From Pseudomonadota bacterium (GTDB lineage Bacteria > Pseudomonadota > Alphaproteobacteria > Sphingomonadales > Sphingomonadaceae), in assembly GCA_018240895.1 (NCBI GenBank), contig JAFEEX010000001.1, forward strand, positions 33,210 through 97,209: a stretch of 64,000 nucleotides of DNA, given 5' to 3'. The position numbers and the translations under genes were made by a program. The notes beneath the pieces are model-generated. The model saw only the letters and a program-made list of their open reading frames with translations. It did not search any database and was not told the origin of the DNA. This document shows positions 49,716 through 59,047 of the stretch, in pieces (positions within the stretch are counted from its first letter, which is position 1; each line of letters opens with the position of its first letter).

Positions 49716-50702
49716 CTATTCAAGGAAGAAGCCGGGGGGATAGACCGACAAACCCGGAAAAGCCTGCTTCCAACCAACTCTTGCTGCACGGGCAATGATG
49801 TCCTTGCAGACTTCCGGCATCGCTTCGCCATAGGTAACAATGGGCTCATAACCCAGCTCTTGGGCTGCGCCGAGATCGGCAATCATCGGAAATTCAATAC
49901 TCCAGGGTGACAAGCCTTTGAAACCGATGGGTGCGCCGTCAAACGGCACCAAATGCACCGTCTTTCCCAAAGCATCCAAAACGGCCTGTGCTATCTCCAG
50001 CACGGTTGGACAGGCGGGATCGCCCGCGTTGAGTATCTGACTGCCGACTGCCTCAGCGCTGAGCCTTACTATTTCCGCCAGATTCTCTGTCGCCACAGGG
50101 TGAAATCGCGACGCACCGTTCCAAGAGACCGGAATCGTTTCGCGCCCAGCCAACACTTGCTGGATAATCCACCATTCCCGGGGAGAGCGGCTGCCTTTGC
50201 CGTAAATGGCACCCGGTCTGATGATGGCGCTCGGTAGGTCGAGCGCCATCACCGCATCCTCCATCGCCACCTTGCGCGTTGAATAGGTTTGAGGTCCGGG
50301 CGAGACGCGCCGGTTGTCTTCCGGAACCGGAACAACAAATTTCGGAGCCCCACTCGTCCATGCCTCGTCGAGCGTTCGGCCCTGTTCATCCGCATAGACA
50401 CTGATGCTTGAAATCACGACGAGCTTGCCAATGCGGTCGCGCAACTGCCCCCATTGCATCGCATCGTCGGCGTCAAAGGCGATCGTATCAACAATCAGGT
50501 CAAAACCGTCGGCAACGGCTTTTTGCAATGTCGCGTTGTCCCTGCGGTCCAAAACAAAAGAAGGCACCGTAGCGGTGCCTTCCTGGAATTCTGCAATTCG
50601 GCTCGTGCTGCCGACTGAAACTTCCCAATCCCGGGAAAGCAGGTTGGCGCAAACCGCGCGTCCGATCTGACCCAAGCCCAGAACGAACGCGCGCCGCGTC
50701 AT
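49716..50702 (-). CDS. NAD(P)-dependent epimerase/dehydratase-like protein
   Basis: A 328-residue extended-SDR/NAD-epimerase protein. It has the glycine-rich loop FVLGLGQIGRAVC and VDTIAFDADDAM (sugar-epimerase-like). The Y-x3-K-like segment is TYSTRKVAMEDAV, and RPGAIYGKGSRSP follows. Two sampled 60-nt stretches count 55% and 62% G+C, below the typical neighbours. That composition, together with its place between ctaD and the epoxide-hydrolase-like gene, suggests later insertion into the operon. The reaction is unknown. Confidence 0.82.
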   Translation of the reverse strand: MTRRAFVLGLGQIGRAVCANLLSRDWEVSVGSTSRIAEFQEGTATVPSFVLDRRDNATLQKAVADGFDLIVDTIAFDADDAMQWGQLRDRIGKLVVISSISVYADEQGRTLDEAWTSGAPKFVVPVPEDNRRVSPGPQTYSTRKVAMEDAVMALDLPSAIIRPGAIYGKGSRSPREWWIIQQVLAGRETIPVSWNGASRFHPVATENLAEIVRLSAEAVGSQILNAGDPACPTVLEIAQAVLDALGKTVHLVPFDGAPIGFKGLSPWSIEFPMIADLGAAQELGYEPIVTYGEAMPEVCKDIIARAARVGWKQAFPGLSVYPPGFFLE

Positions 50703-50714
50703 TTTTGCGCTGCC

Positions 50715-52406
50715 TTAGTGACCGTCCTTGTCGTCAATCACCGGCAGGGTTTCGAACTGGTGATACGGCGGCGGGCTCGACAGGGTCCATTCGAGCGTGG
50801 TCGCGCCCTCGCCCCAATAGTTGTCGGGTGCCTTCTTGCCCATGGTGAAGGCGTAGATGATGTTGGCGAACCACACCAGCAGCGACGCCGCCATGATCTT
50901 GTAGCCCAGCGTCGACAAGCTGTTCCAGTGCTCAAACGCAGGGGCATAGTCAGGAATGCGGCGCGGCATCCCCTGCCAGCCCAGGAAGTGCTGCGGCATG
51001 AAAATCAGGTTCACGCCAACGAAGAAGATCCAGAAATGGATGTGGGCCAGAAGCTCGGAATGCATCCGTCCGCTCATCTTCGGGAACCAGTAATAGAAGC
51101 CGGCAAACAGCCCCGTCACCGCCCCCAGCGACAACACGTAATGGAAGTGGGCAACCACGAAATAGGTGTCATGCACCACATCGTCGATCCCGCCATTGGC
51201 CAGATAGACCCCGGTAACCCCGCCGATCACGAACAGGAAGATGAAGCCCATGGCCCAGACCATCGGGCTCTTGAACTCAATCGATCCGCCCCACATCGTT
51301 GCGATCCACGAGAAGATCTTGATGCCGGTGGGCACCGCGATCACCATGGTTGCAGCAGTGAAGTACATCTTGGTGTTGAGCGACAAACCAGTGGTGTACA
51401 TATGGTGCGCCCAGACGATGAACCCGACCACGCCGATCGCGACCATGGCATAGGCCATGCCGAGGTAGCCGAAGATAGGCTTTCTGGAGAAGGTCGAAAC
51501 GATCTGGCTGATGATGCCGAAGGCCGGCAGGATCATGATGTACACTTCAGGATGGCCAAAGAACCAGAACAGGTGCTGATACAGCACCGGATCGCCGCCG
51601 CCCGAAGGATCAAAGAACGTGGTGCCGAAGTTGCGATCGGTGATCAGCATGGTGATCGCCGCCGCCAGAACCGGCAGCGCCAACAGCAACAGGAAGGCGG
51701 TAACCAGCACCGACCACACGAACAGCGGCATCTTGTGCAGGGTCATGCCCGGCGCGCGCATATTGAAAATGGTGGTGATGAAGTTGATCGCCCCCATGAT
51801 CGATCCCGCGCCAGCCAGGTGCAGCGCGAAGATCGCAAAGTCCGTCGCCGGGCCGTTGGAGCCGTAGGTTGAAAGCGGGGCATAGGCTGTCCAGCCGATT
51901 CCCGCGCCATTGCCGGTGGCGTCACCCGGCATGAACGGTGAAATCATCAGCGAGCAGAAACCCGCGAAGGTTAGCCAGAACGAGACGTTGTTCATGCGCG
52001 GGAAGGCCATGTCCGGCGCGCCGATCATCAACGGCACGAACCAGTTGCCGAACCCGCCGATGATTGCCGGCATGACCAGGAAGAACACCATGATCAGGCC
52101 GTGGGCCGTGATCAGCACGTTCCACAGGTGCAGCGCATCGTTCATTTCCGCCGGCTTGCCATCAAGCCAGGTGGCGATTGCGCCCAGGTACTGGATCCCC
52201 GGATGGGCCAGCTCAAGCCGCATGATCCCCGAGATCGCGCCGCCGACCAGGCCGGCGAAAATCGCGAAGATCAGGTACAGCGTCCCGATGTCCTTGTGAT
52301 TGGTCGACATGAACCACCGGGCGAAGAACGCCGGCTTGTGATCATGGTCGTGATCGGCGTGTCCGTGCTCTTCATGAGCCTGGAAATGTTCGGCGGTGGT
52401 GGCCAT
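50715..52406 (-). CDS. ctaD: Cytochrome c oxidase subunit I
   Basis: A 563-residue twelve-helix catalytic subunit carrying heme a, heme a3 and CuB. Visible are [15 protein letters not shown], the CuB His region [27 protein letters not shown] (His-His pair) and [12 protein letters not shown] (heme ligands). Its family features fit A-type oxidase. The N-terminus has a His/Glu-rich start ([18 protein letters not shown]). It is cotranscribed after ctaC. Confidence 0.97.
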   Translation of the reverse strand: MATTAEHFQAHEEHGHADHDHDHKPAFFARWFMSTNHKDIGTLYLIFAIFAGLVGGAISGIMRLELAHPGIQYLGAIATWLDGKPAEMNDALHLWNVLITAHGLIMVFFLVMPAIIGGFGNWFVPLMIGAPDMAFPRMNNVSFWLTFAGFCSLMISPFMPGDATGNGAGIGWTAYAPLSTYGSNGPATDFAIFALHLAGAGSIMGAINFITTIFNMRAPGMTLHKMPLFVWSVLVTAFLLLLALPVLAAAITMLITDRNFGTTFFDPSGGGDPVLYQHLFWFFGHPEVYIMILPAFGIISQIVSTFSRKPIFGYLGMAYAMVAIGVVGFIVWAHHMYTTGLSLNTKMYFTAATMVIAVPTGIKIFSWIATMWGGSIEFKSPMVWAMGFIFLFVIGGVTGVYLANGGIDDVVHDTYFVVAHFHYVLSLGAVTGLFAGFYYWFPKMSGRMHSELLAHIHFWIFFVGVNLIFMPQHFLGWQGMPRRIPDYAPAFEHWNSLSTLGYKIMAASLLVWFANIIYAFTMGKKAPDNYWGEGATTLEWTLSSPPPYHQFETLPVIDDKDGH

Positions 52407-52436
52407 GGTGGAACCCTTGTCCTTTACAATTCTGGC

Positions 52437-53513
52437 TCAGGCGGCGGGCTTGGCCGCAGCGGCGGGAGCGGAAGCAGCAGCCGGGGTGGCGGCGGCGGGC
52501 GCGGCGGCAGCGGCCGGAGCGGCAGCAGGTGCGCCATCGATCTTGCCACCCTGGGCAATCACCCAGGCGTTGAACTTGTCGCGCGGCAGAGCTTCAACCA
52601 CAATCGGCATATAGCCATGACGCGCGCCGCACAACTCTGAACACTGGCCATAATAGACGCCCGGTTCGTTGATTACCATCTCACGCTCGTTGATGCGGCC
52701 CGGAACGGCGTCAATCTTGAACCACAGCGACGGCACCGCGAAGGAGTGGATCACGTCCGCCCCAACCGCCTGCAGACGGATCGGTTCACCCACAGGAACG
52801 ACCATGCGGTTGTCCACGGCAAGCTGAGCCGGTTCGCCGCGCTTCACCGCTTCTTCATCCGACAGCATGTTCGAGATCACTTCAATCCCGCCGTTGTCGG
52901 GATAGGAATAGGTCCAGAACCACTGGTTGCCCGTGGCCTTGACCGTAACCGCAGTCTTTGGCGAGGGGGCATATTGCCGGGCCACCAGCTTTAGCGAAGG
53001 CACCGCGATCACCACCAGAATCAGCACCGGAACCGCAGTCCAGATGATTTCCAGCAAGGTATTGTGGCTGGTCTTCGACGGCACCGGATTGGCGCGCCTG
53101 TTGAAACGCAGGATTACGATCAGCAGCAGAACAAGCACGAAAACCGTAATCACCGCCATCACGACGATGAGCCACTCGTGCAGGCCGGTCGCGACATTGC
53201 CGTTGGGCGAATACTGGGTCTGGACGTTGATGCCGCCGGGAACCGGCATCCCCTTGCCCGCTGTCGGCTTCATCGGCGTATAGCCGCCGGGCGCAACCTT
53301 GAAATGCGGGTCGTTGGGATCAATTGCGGGAGCAGCGGGGGCGGGTGCCGCGGCAGCCTTGTCAACCGCCGCCGGGGCGGCGCTGGCACTTGCGGCCGGA
53401 GCAGCGGCGGGCGCAGTGGCCTGTGCCACCTGCGGCGCGGCCAGCAGCGCAAGCGCCAGTCCGAATCCCTTGATCGCATGACCCGCAGCGCGGGCGGTAT
53501 CGCCGAATTTCAT
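52437..53513 (-). CDS. ctaC: Cytochrome c oxidase subunit II with Ala/Pro-rich extensions
   Basis: A 358-residue CuA subunit. Two transmembrane helices (about 110-135 and 155-175) precede the cupredoxin domain. The CuA motif C-x-x-x-C-x-x-x-H-x-x-M appears as C-S-E-L-C-G-A-R-H-G-Y-M, and QWFWTYSYP is the aromatic electron-entry site. No C-terminal cytochrome c domain. Unusual features are an Ala/Pro-rich linker (about 33-65) and an Ala/Pro-rich tail of about 35 residues (GAPAAAPAAAAAP...). It is the first gene of the cox operon. Confidence 0.96.
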   Translation of the reverse strand: MKFGDTARAAGHAIKGFGLALALLAAPQVAQATAPAAAPAASASAAPAAVDKAAAAPAPAAPAIDPNDPHFKVAPGGYTPMKPTAGKGMPVPGGINVQTQYSPNGNVATGLHEWLIVVMAVITVFVLVLLLIVILRFNRRANPVPSKTSHNTLLEIIWTAVPVLILVVIAVPSLKLVARQYAPSPKTAVTVKATGNQWFWTYSYPDNGGIEVISNMLSDEEAVKRGEPAQLAVDNRMVVPVGEPIRLQAVGADVIHSFAVPSLWFKIDAVPGRINEREMVINEPGVYYGQCSELCGARHGYMPIVVEALPRDKFNAWVIAQGGKIDGAPAAAPAAAAAPAAATPAAASAPAAAAKPAA

Positions 53514-53706
53514 CGTTCCTCGTGCTTTCGCTTATCCTTTGCGGCGGAAGAACATCAGTCCCCTCCCGCCCCCGTGGGAGACATTTCGATTGGGCCTATA
53601 CGCGCGCTTGCGGGGCACCTCAAGCGCCTCTAGGGGAATTTTTGACAGCGCTCAATGACGCCGCCCGGTTGCGGCATCGCAAGTTGCATGAAAGGCCCCG
53701 TTTCCC

Positions 53707-54291
53707 ATGCAGGATGAAGACGTCCTAGCCGAATTTCGCACCAGCAAGGCATTGCTGGAAGGGCATTTTCTGCTCAGTTCTGGCCGCCACAGCGCCCATT
53801 ACCTGCAATGTGCGCGGGTGTTGATGGATCCGATGCGCGCATCGCGGCTGGCTGCAGCGCTGGCCGCGACCTTCCCCCGCGAACTGCGCAAGGAGATCGC
53901 CAAGGTGGTATCACCGGCGATGGGCGGGGTGATCTTTGGCCACGAAATGGGACGCGCCCTGGGGGTTGAGGCGATGTTCGTGGAGCGTCCCACCGGCACG
54001 TTCGAGCTGCGCCGCGGCTTTGCCCTTGAACCGGGTGAAAAGGTTCTGATGGTGGAAGACGTGGTCACCACCGGCCTGTCCAGCCGCGAAGCGATCAAGG
54101 CGATCGAAGCTGCCGGGGGCGTGGTGATCGCCGGTGCCGCGCTGGTTGACCGGTCCGCCGGCAGCGCGGATCTGGGCGTGCCGTTCTACCCGCTGATCGC
54201 GCTAAACTTCCCGACCTTTGCCGAAGACGAGCTGCCCCCCGAACTGGCCGCGATTCCCGCGGTCAAGCCGGGGAGCCGCGCGCAGGCCTGA
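53707..54291 (+). CDS. pyrE: Orotate phosphoribosyltransferase
   Basis: A 194-residue type I PRTase of pyrimidine synthesis. The PRPP-binding loop is [18 protein letters not shown], with the acidic E-D pair. [16 protein letters not shown] lies near the start, and [19 protein letters not shown] is the PP loop. ATG 53707 lies in a 193-bp gap after ctaC, which contains a TTGACA at 53642-53647 and no other gene. It is first in a forward run pyrE-pdxJ-acpS-lepB. Confidence 0.95.
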   Translation: MQDEDVLAEFRTSKALLEGHFLLSSGRHSAHYLQCARVLMDPMRASRLAAALAATFPRELRKEIAKVVSPAMGGVIFGHEMGRALGVEAMFVERPTGTFELRRGFALEPGEKVLMVEDVVTTGLSSREAIKAIEAAGGVVIAGAALVDRSAGSADLGVPFYPLIALNFPTFAEDELPPELAAIPAVKPGSRAQA

Positions 54292-54304
54292 ACCGGAGCG
54301 GCCC

Positions 54305-55036
54305 ATGCCCCCTTCCCGCCTCCGCCTTGGCGTCAATATCGATCACGTCGCGACCATCCGCAACGCGCGCGGCGGTGATCATCCCGATCCGGTTCGCGCG
54401 GCGGAAATTGTGGCAGCCTGCGGCGGGGACGGCATCACTGCGCATCTGCGTGAGGATCGCCGCCATATCCGCGACGAAGACCTTGCCCGCATTCAGGCCG
54501 CCACCAGCCTGCCGCTCAATCTGGAAATGGCCGCGACCGATGAAATGCTGGAAATCGCGCTGCGCCACCGGCCGCACGCGGCCTGCATCGTCCCCGAACG
54601 GCGCGAGGAACGCACTACCGAGGGCGGACTGGACGCCGCCGGGCAGCACAACCGGCTCTATCCGATTGTCCAGCGCCTGCTTGACGCCGAGATCCGCGTC
54701 AGCCTGTTCATCGCCCCGGAGGCCAAGCAGATTGACGCGGCGATCCGCCTCAACGCCCCGGTGGTGGAACTGCACACCGGCGAATATGCCCACGCCGAGG
54801 GGGAAGCGCGCGCGGTTGAGCTGAAGCGCATTGCCGACATGGCCGCGCTTGCCGTGCGCAACGGAATCGAACCCCACGCCGGCCACGGCCTGACTTACGA
54901 CAACGTCCAGCCGATCGCCGCGATCCCGCAATTGGCGGAACTTAACATCGGACACTATCTGATCGGCGAGGCGATCTTTACCGGCCTGGAAGCCTCTGTG
55001 CTGAAGATGCGCGAACTGATGGACGCGGCGCGGTGA
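54305..55036 (+). CDS. pdxJ: Pyridoxine 5'-phosphate synthase PdxJ
   Basis: A 243-residue TIM-barrel enzyme condensing 1-deoxyxylulose 5-phosphate with 3-amino-1-hydroxyacetone 1-phosphate. The family opens [17 protein letters not shown]; other blocks are [38 protein letters not shown] and [16 protein letters not shown] 54305 is preceded by GGAG (54296). It lies 13 bp after pyrE, so the two are probably cotranscribed. Confidence 0.97.
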   Translation: MPPSRLRLGVNIDHVATIRNARGGDHPDPVRAAEIVAACGGDGITAHLREDRRHIRDEDLARIQAATSLPLNLEMAATDEMLEIALRHRPHAACIVPERREERTTEGGLDAAGQHNRLYPIVQRLLDAEIRVSLFIAPEAKQIDAAIRLNAPVVELHTGEYAHAEGEARAVELKRIADMAALAVRNGIEPHAGHGLTYDNVQPIAAIPQLAELNIGHYLIGEAIFTGLEASVLKMRELMDAAR

Positions 55037-55048
55037 TGCTGCACGACC

Positions 55049-55194
55049 AAATCCTCCCCGGCCCGGGGAGGGGGACCACCGAAGGTGGTGGAGGGGCACG
55101 CGCGTTTGATCACAACCGGGATAGGGTCGGAACACTCGCCTGTCCCCCTCCACCATCCTGCGGATGGTCCCCCTCCCCGGGCCGGGGAGGATTT
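55049..55194. repeat. 146-bp inverted-repeat element (MITE/REP-like) between pdxJ and acpS
   Basis: The two 29-bp outer arms (55049-55077 and 55166-55194) are perfect reverse complements. Inside them a further CCACC...GGTGGTGGAGGGG / CCCCCTCCACCATCC pairing extends the stem imperfectly. The whole unit could fold as a long hairpin in the transcript. Its right end supplies GGAGG to the acpS start. No coding frame is present. The family resembles the C/G-rich palindromes at 38053 and 4533. Confidence 0.85.
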
Positions 55195-55196
55195 GC

Positions 55197-55598
55197 ATGA
55201 TCATCGCCATCGGTTCCGACCTGTGTAACATTGAGCGGATTCAAAACTCGCTCGACCGTTTTGGCGAGCGGTTTGAAAACCGCGTATTCACCGCTGTCGA
55301 GCGCGCCAAGGGCAACAGCCGACCCTTCACCAAGGCTGGCACCCTGGCCAAGCGCTTTGCCGCCAAGGAGGCCTTTTCAAAGGCGGTCGGCACCGGGTTC
55401 AAGGCAGGGGTGTTCATGAAGGACATCGGTGTGGTCAATGCCAGAAGCGGCGCGCCCACCCTGGCCCTGACCGGCGGCGCGGCGGCGCGCCTTGCCAGCC
55501 TGATTCCCGAAGGGCACCAGCCCGTGGTTCACCTGACCCTTACCGATGACCATCCCTGGGCACAGGCCTTCGTCATTATCGAAGCCCGCTCGCTGTGA
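55197..55598 (+). CDS. acpS: Holo-[acyl-carrier-protein] synthase
   Basis: A 133-residue 4'-phosphopantetheinyl transferase activating ACP. The Mg2+ ligands are the D in [11 protein letters not shown] and the E in [19 protein letters not shown] 55197 is preceded by GGAGG that belongs to the right arm of the inverted-repeat element. Its TGA overlaps the GTG of lepB (GTGA). The acpS-lepB order is widely conserved. Confidence 0.95.
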   Translation: MIIAIGSDLCNIERIQNSLDRFGERFENRVFTAVERAKGNSRPFTKAGTLAKRFAAKEAFSKAVGTGFKAGVFMKDIGVVNARSGAPTLALTGGAAARLASLIPEGHQPVVHLTLTDDHPWAQAFVIIEARSL

Positions 55599-56530
55599 CC
55601 CGCCAACCAAGCGAGAACCCGATGCTGCCTGCCGACGCTGCCAATTCCGCAGCGCTTGAAACCGCCCCAGCCCAACCCGGACGTGAGAAGGTTGACTGGT
55701 GGGCTGAACTGCGCGGCCTGGCGCTGATGCTGCTGGCGGTGCTGGCGTTCCACAGCCTGATCGTCAAGCCGTTCTACATCCCCTCCATCTCGATGATGCC
55801 CAACTTGCTGGTGGGTGACCGGCTGGTGGTGTCCAAATATCCCTATGGCTGGAACTGGGCATCGGCCAGCTTTCACGTCCTGCCGCGCAGCGACAACCGG
55901 CTGCTGCCCCGCACCCCGAACTATGGCGATATCGTGATCGTGGTGCCGCGCAACCGCACGGACGATCTGATCAAGCGTGTCGTCGCCCTGCCCGGGGACC
56001 GGATCGCTGTGGTGAACGGCCAGATCGTGCTCAATGGCAAGCCGGTGCCGCAACAGGTCGTGCCGGAGGTGCAGATCCCCGCTGACCCGGAACTGGATTG
56101 TACCGATCGCGGACCGGTGCCCTATTATTGCTACAATGAATTTCAGAACTATCACGTCCGCCTGCCATCTGGCCGCCAGGTGATTGAGCCGCCGACCCTG
56201 CAGGAAACCCTGCCGAACGGCGCGACCTATCTGATCATCCGCGACGATGCGCTGAACCCGGCCAACAATTTCCCTGAAACGGTGGTGCCGGCCGGCCACG
56301 TCTTCCTGATGGGTGACAACCGGGACCACAGCGCCGACAGCCGTTTTCCGATGGAGCAGGACGGTCTGGGCGGACCGGTGCCGCTGTCCGACGTGGGCGG
56401 ACGAGCCGAATTCATCACCTTTTCGCTTGATGGTAGCCAAACCTGGAACCCGTTGTCCTTCTGGACAGCGCTGCGCGAAGGGCGCAGCGGGACCAGCCTG
56501 CGCCCGGTCCACGTTCCCCAAACCAGATGA
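55595..56530 (+). CDS. lepB: Signal peptidase I
   Basis: A 311-residue membrane protease that removes Sec signal peptides. It has one transmembrane segment (about 40-58) and the catalytic Ser66 in [11 protein letters not shown]. Catalytic Lys127 is in [13 protein letters not shown], and box E is [11 protein letters not shown]. The GTG at 55595 overlaps acpS; the ATG at 55622 is an alternative start. Its periplasmic domain is standard for proteobacteria. Confidence 0.96.
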   Translation: MTRQPSENPMLPADAANSAALETAPAQPGREKVDWWAELRGLALMLLAVLAFHSLIVKPFYIPSISMMPNLLVGDRLVVSKYPYGWNWASASFHVLPRSDNRLLPRTPNYGDIVIVVPRNRTDDLIKRVVALPGDRIAVVNGQIVLNGKPVPQQVVPEVQIPADPELDCTDRGPVPYYCYNEFQNYHVRLPSGRQVIEPPTLQETLPNGATYLIIRDDALNPANNFPETVVPAGHVFLMGDNRDHSADSRFPMEQDGLGGPVPLSDVGGRAEFITFSLDGSQTWNPLSFWTALREGRSGTSLRPVHVPQTR

Positions 56531-56540
56531 GGGCGCAGCA

Positions 56541-57662
56541 GTGGCTCGCAAATTTCTCTACTTCATAGCGCTGTGCATCGTCATTTATCTGGCGGGCCGG
56601 ACCGCATTGCAATTCTATCCCGAACAACTCACCCGAATCAGCTTTACCCCCAGCGGCGGCTTTGAGCCCGAGCCGGCGCTGGCCGCCAATGCCTATGCCG
56701 ATCCGGCGATGTGGCTGGCAAGCCCGGCGCTTGGCGAGAAAAGCCCCGCGGCCTGGCGCCCGGACGGGCTGACTGAAGACGGGCTGACTGAAGACGGCCC
56801 GGTGCTGAACGTGCCGGTGTTTTTCGTCCACCCCACCAGCTACCTCAACAAGGCGCACTGGAACGCCCCACTGGACGATGCACCGGCCCGCGCCATCGCA
56901 GAAACGATGATCCGGGGCGAAGCGAGCGCATTCAATCGCTCCACCCAGATCTGGGCGCCGCGCTATCGCCAGGCAACGATCGGCGCCTTCGTTTCGGACA
57001 AGCCCGAAGCACGCCAGGCGCTTGATCTGGCCTATCGTGACGTGGCCGAGGCATTCGGCCAGTTCATCGCCGCGCTACCGCATGGGCAGCCCTTCGTGCT
57101 CGCCGGGCACAGCCAGGGCAGCTATCACATCAAGCGGCTGATGCAGGAACGGATCAAGGGCACCCCGCTCGCCAAACGGGTGGTGGCAGTCTATGCCATC
57201 GGCTGGATCGTCGACCGGAATCGTGATCTGCCCGCCATGGGGCTGCCCGCCTGTGAGCGACCCGACCAGACCGGCTGCGTCATCAGTTACCTGTCATTCG
57301 GCGATCGGGCTGACACCACGATGATGCGCAGTGCCTTTGCCCGGTTTGCCGGATCAGCCGGGGCGACGGGCGACCAGCCGGCGATCCTGTGCTCCAATCC
57401 GTTGACCGGCGGCACGGGCGGATCGGCCCCAGCCTCTGCCAACCGCGGCGCCCTGGTGCCCAATGTGGATATGACGGCCGGACGGATTGTCCCCGGCTAT
57501 GTCGGAGCAGCCTGCGCGCCTGATGGCACGCTGCGAATCGGTGCTGGTCCCGATATCGGCCCCTATGTGCTGCCCGGCGGCAATTATCACGTCTATGACT
57601 ATCCGCTGTTCTGGGGCAACCTCAGGTCTGACTTCCAGGTGCGGGCGCAGGCATGGAAATAG
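56541..57662 (+). CDS. DUF3089 family alpha/beta-hydrolase-like protein
   Basis: A 373-residue protein with an N-terminal membrane anchor (about 6-26, FLYFIALCIVIYLAGRTALQ) and a large hydrolase-like domain. The Ser motif is LAGHSQGSYH. A sequence of about 190 residues with the DUF3089 pattern follows (VFFVHPTSY, AFNRSTQIWAPRYRQ, GTGDRADTTMM-like SFGDRADTT). The substrate is unknown. A 15-bp direct tandem duplication (56766-56795) makes GLTEDGLTEDG. The start is GTG 56541. Its end overlaps ruvX by 10 bp. Confidence 0.85.
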   Translation: MARKFLYFIALCIVIYLAGRTALQFYPEQLTRISFTPSGGFEPEPALAANAYADPAMWLASPALGEKSPAAWRPDGLTEDGLTEDGPVLNVPVFFVHPTSYLNKAHWNAPLDDAPARAIAETMIRGEASAFNRSTQIWAPRYRQATIGAFVSDKPEARQALDLAYRDVAEAFGQFIAALPHGQPFVLAGHSQGSYHIKRLMQERIKGTPLAKRVVAVYAIGWIVDRNRDLPAMGLPACERPDQTGCVISYLSFGDRADTTMMRSAFARFAGSAGATGDQPAILCSNPLTGGTGGSAPASANRGALVPNVDMTAGRIVPGYVGAACAPDGTLRIGAGPDIGPYVLPGGNYHVYDYPLFWGNLRSDFQVRAQAWK

Positions 57663-58126
57663 TCACCGCCAATGCCGGCGATTTCCGCGCCGCGCTGCCC
57701 GGCGCCGGGGCGCTGATCGGGCTTGATCTGGGCACCCAGACCATCGGCACCGCCTTTTGCGACGCCGGCTGGCGGTTCGCCTCGCCCGGCAAGACATTGA
57801 AGCGCGGCAAGTTTGGCGCGGACAAATCCTTACTGGCCGCGCTGATTGCCGAGCGCAGCATCAAGGGTGTCGTTATCGGCCTGCCGCTCAACATGGATGG
57901 ATCGGAAGGCCCGCGCAGCCAATCGAGCCGCGCCTATGCCCGCAATCTGGCCGCACTGGGCCTGCCGATCCTGCTGTGGGACGAGCGCTGGTCCACCGTC
58001 AGCGCCGAGGGCGCGCTGATCGCTCAGGACATGAGCCGCGCCAAGCGCGCCGCGCGCATCGACGCAGCCGCCGCGGCGGTAATCCTTCAGGCAGCGATTG
58101 ACGCATTGGCGGGTGGGTTCGCCTAG
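57653..58126 (+). CDS. ruvX: Holliday junction resolvase RuvX (YqgF)
   Basis: A 157-residue RNase H-like protein of the YqgF/RuvX family, implicated in 16S rRNA 5'-end processing and recombination. The catalytic Asp is in the G-L-D-L-G-T-Q-T-I-G motif (about 23-32), with VVIGLPLNMDGSEGPRSQ and WDERWSTVSAEGAL next. Asp in DAAAAAVILQ completes the active site. Start overlaps the DUF3089 gene by 10 bp. Confidence 0.94.
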   Translation: MEIVTANAGDFRAALPGAGALIGLDLGTQTIGTAFCDAGWRFASPGKTLKRGKFGADKSLLAALIAERSIKGVVIGLPLNMDGSEGPRSQSSRAYARNLAALGLPILLWDERWSTVSAEGALIAQDMSRAKRAARIDAAAAAVILQAAIDALAGGFA

Positions 58127-58132
58127 ACTCTC

Positions 58133-59047
58133 CTATCCAGCTTGGAGCATCGCGAGTTCTTTGCGCCGCACTTTGGCTTCCATTTCAACCAAAAGGCTGC
58201 CCGACTCCTCGGCCTCGCGCCACAAGGCGTCCTTCATGGCCGGGTCTGCTTCTCGCGCGGCCAAAGCGTCCCATGCTGCCAGACGCAACCGGTCGCTGGG
58301 GTGGCGGTGGGCAAAGCGGTGACCAAGATCGATCGCCTCGTCGCTTCCCAGGCCGATCGCCACCTTCAGCAGGGCCTCGCTCGGCGCGGGCGAAATGATG
58401 GTGCCAACCCGGCGCATCTCCAGATCGAAACGGTATTGATCAAGCCAGCCCTGGACTGCAGCCATGTGCATTACATTAAGCGAGACTGACAGGGAATCAG
58501 CAGGAAACTGCGCATGAACATCAAGGTGGGCGCGATAATGCAGTATTTTGCCTTCCTCCAGCCGCGATCGTTCGATGAAGCGCAGCGACGGCACTGGCTC
58601 GCCTTGCCAGCCGACGACTTGTTCGTAATCGTATTCATAGTAATCGCTCCAGTAGCCCGGCCCGAAATATCCAAGCGTCAGAAAATCGAAATTGTGATCA
58701 TGCGCCATACCATAGGCGAATGGACCGCCGCCTGATGCGCGTATCGCATAGTCATTTTCTGCTGGCCAAAGGTTGGCGCGAATGAAGAACTGGCCGCTGG
58801 GCGGAACCAGCATGATGACCTGCGGGCCATAGCCACTTGTCTGCGCATCATCACGGTGGCGCGCGGCAAGGCGCTCTACAAGAACGTCGCCAAGGAAAGT
58901 GCGGTTGTTGCCCAGCCGCCGCAACCACAGCGCGGCATGGTTCAGGCTATTCTGGTCACGGGGATCAAAGCCATGCTCGCCAATCGCCTCGCTCACTTGT
59001 TCCAGCGTTCCGGCGGCCGGGTCAGTCACCGTGATCAGGCTCGGCAT
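58133..59047 (-). CDS. Protein A of an unrecognised peptide-linked operon (cupin-like + helical C-terminus)
   Basis: A 304-residue protein with no signal peptide, of a family I do not recognise. The middle (about 75-200) looks like a beta-barrel: ASGGGPFAYGMAHDHNFDFLTLGY carries H-D-H (His116/118), and a second cluster of His170, 174 and 178 lies in ILHYRAHLDVHAQFPADS. This arrangement recalls cupin or cysteine-dioxygenase-like metal sites. The C-terminus (about 225-295) reads like HEAT-type helices. Its N-terminus overlaps protein B by 13 bp. By-eye alignment (G...H-R...H/Q...PA...S/L) suggests it is a paralogue of B. Confidence 0.7.
   Translation of the reverse strand: MPSLITVTDPAAGTLEQVSEAIGEHGFDPRDQNSLNHAALWLRRLGNNRTFLGDVLVERLAARHRDDAQTSGYGPQVIMLVPPSGQFFIRANLWPAENDYAIRASGGGPFAYGMAHDHNFDFLTLGYFGPGYWSDYYEYDYEQVVGWQGEPVPSLRFIERSRLEEGKILHYRAHLDVHAQFPADSLSVSLNVMHMAAVQGWLDQYRFDLEMRRVGTIISPAPSEALLKVAIGLGSDEAIDLGHRFAHRHPSDRLRLAAWDALAAREADPAMKDALWREAEESGSLLVEMEAKVRRKELAMLQAG

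Noticed and set aside
50718-51872. 384-codon + strand frame inside ctaD
   Set aside because: Antisense of the conserved oxidase subunit I; no motif.
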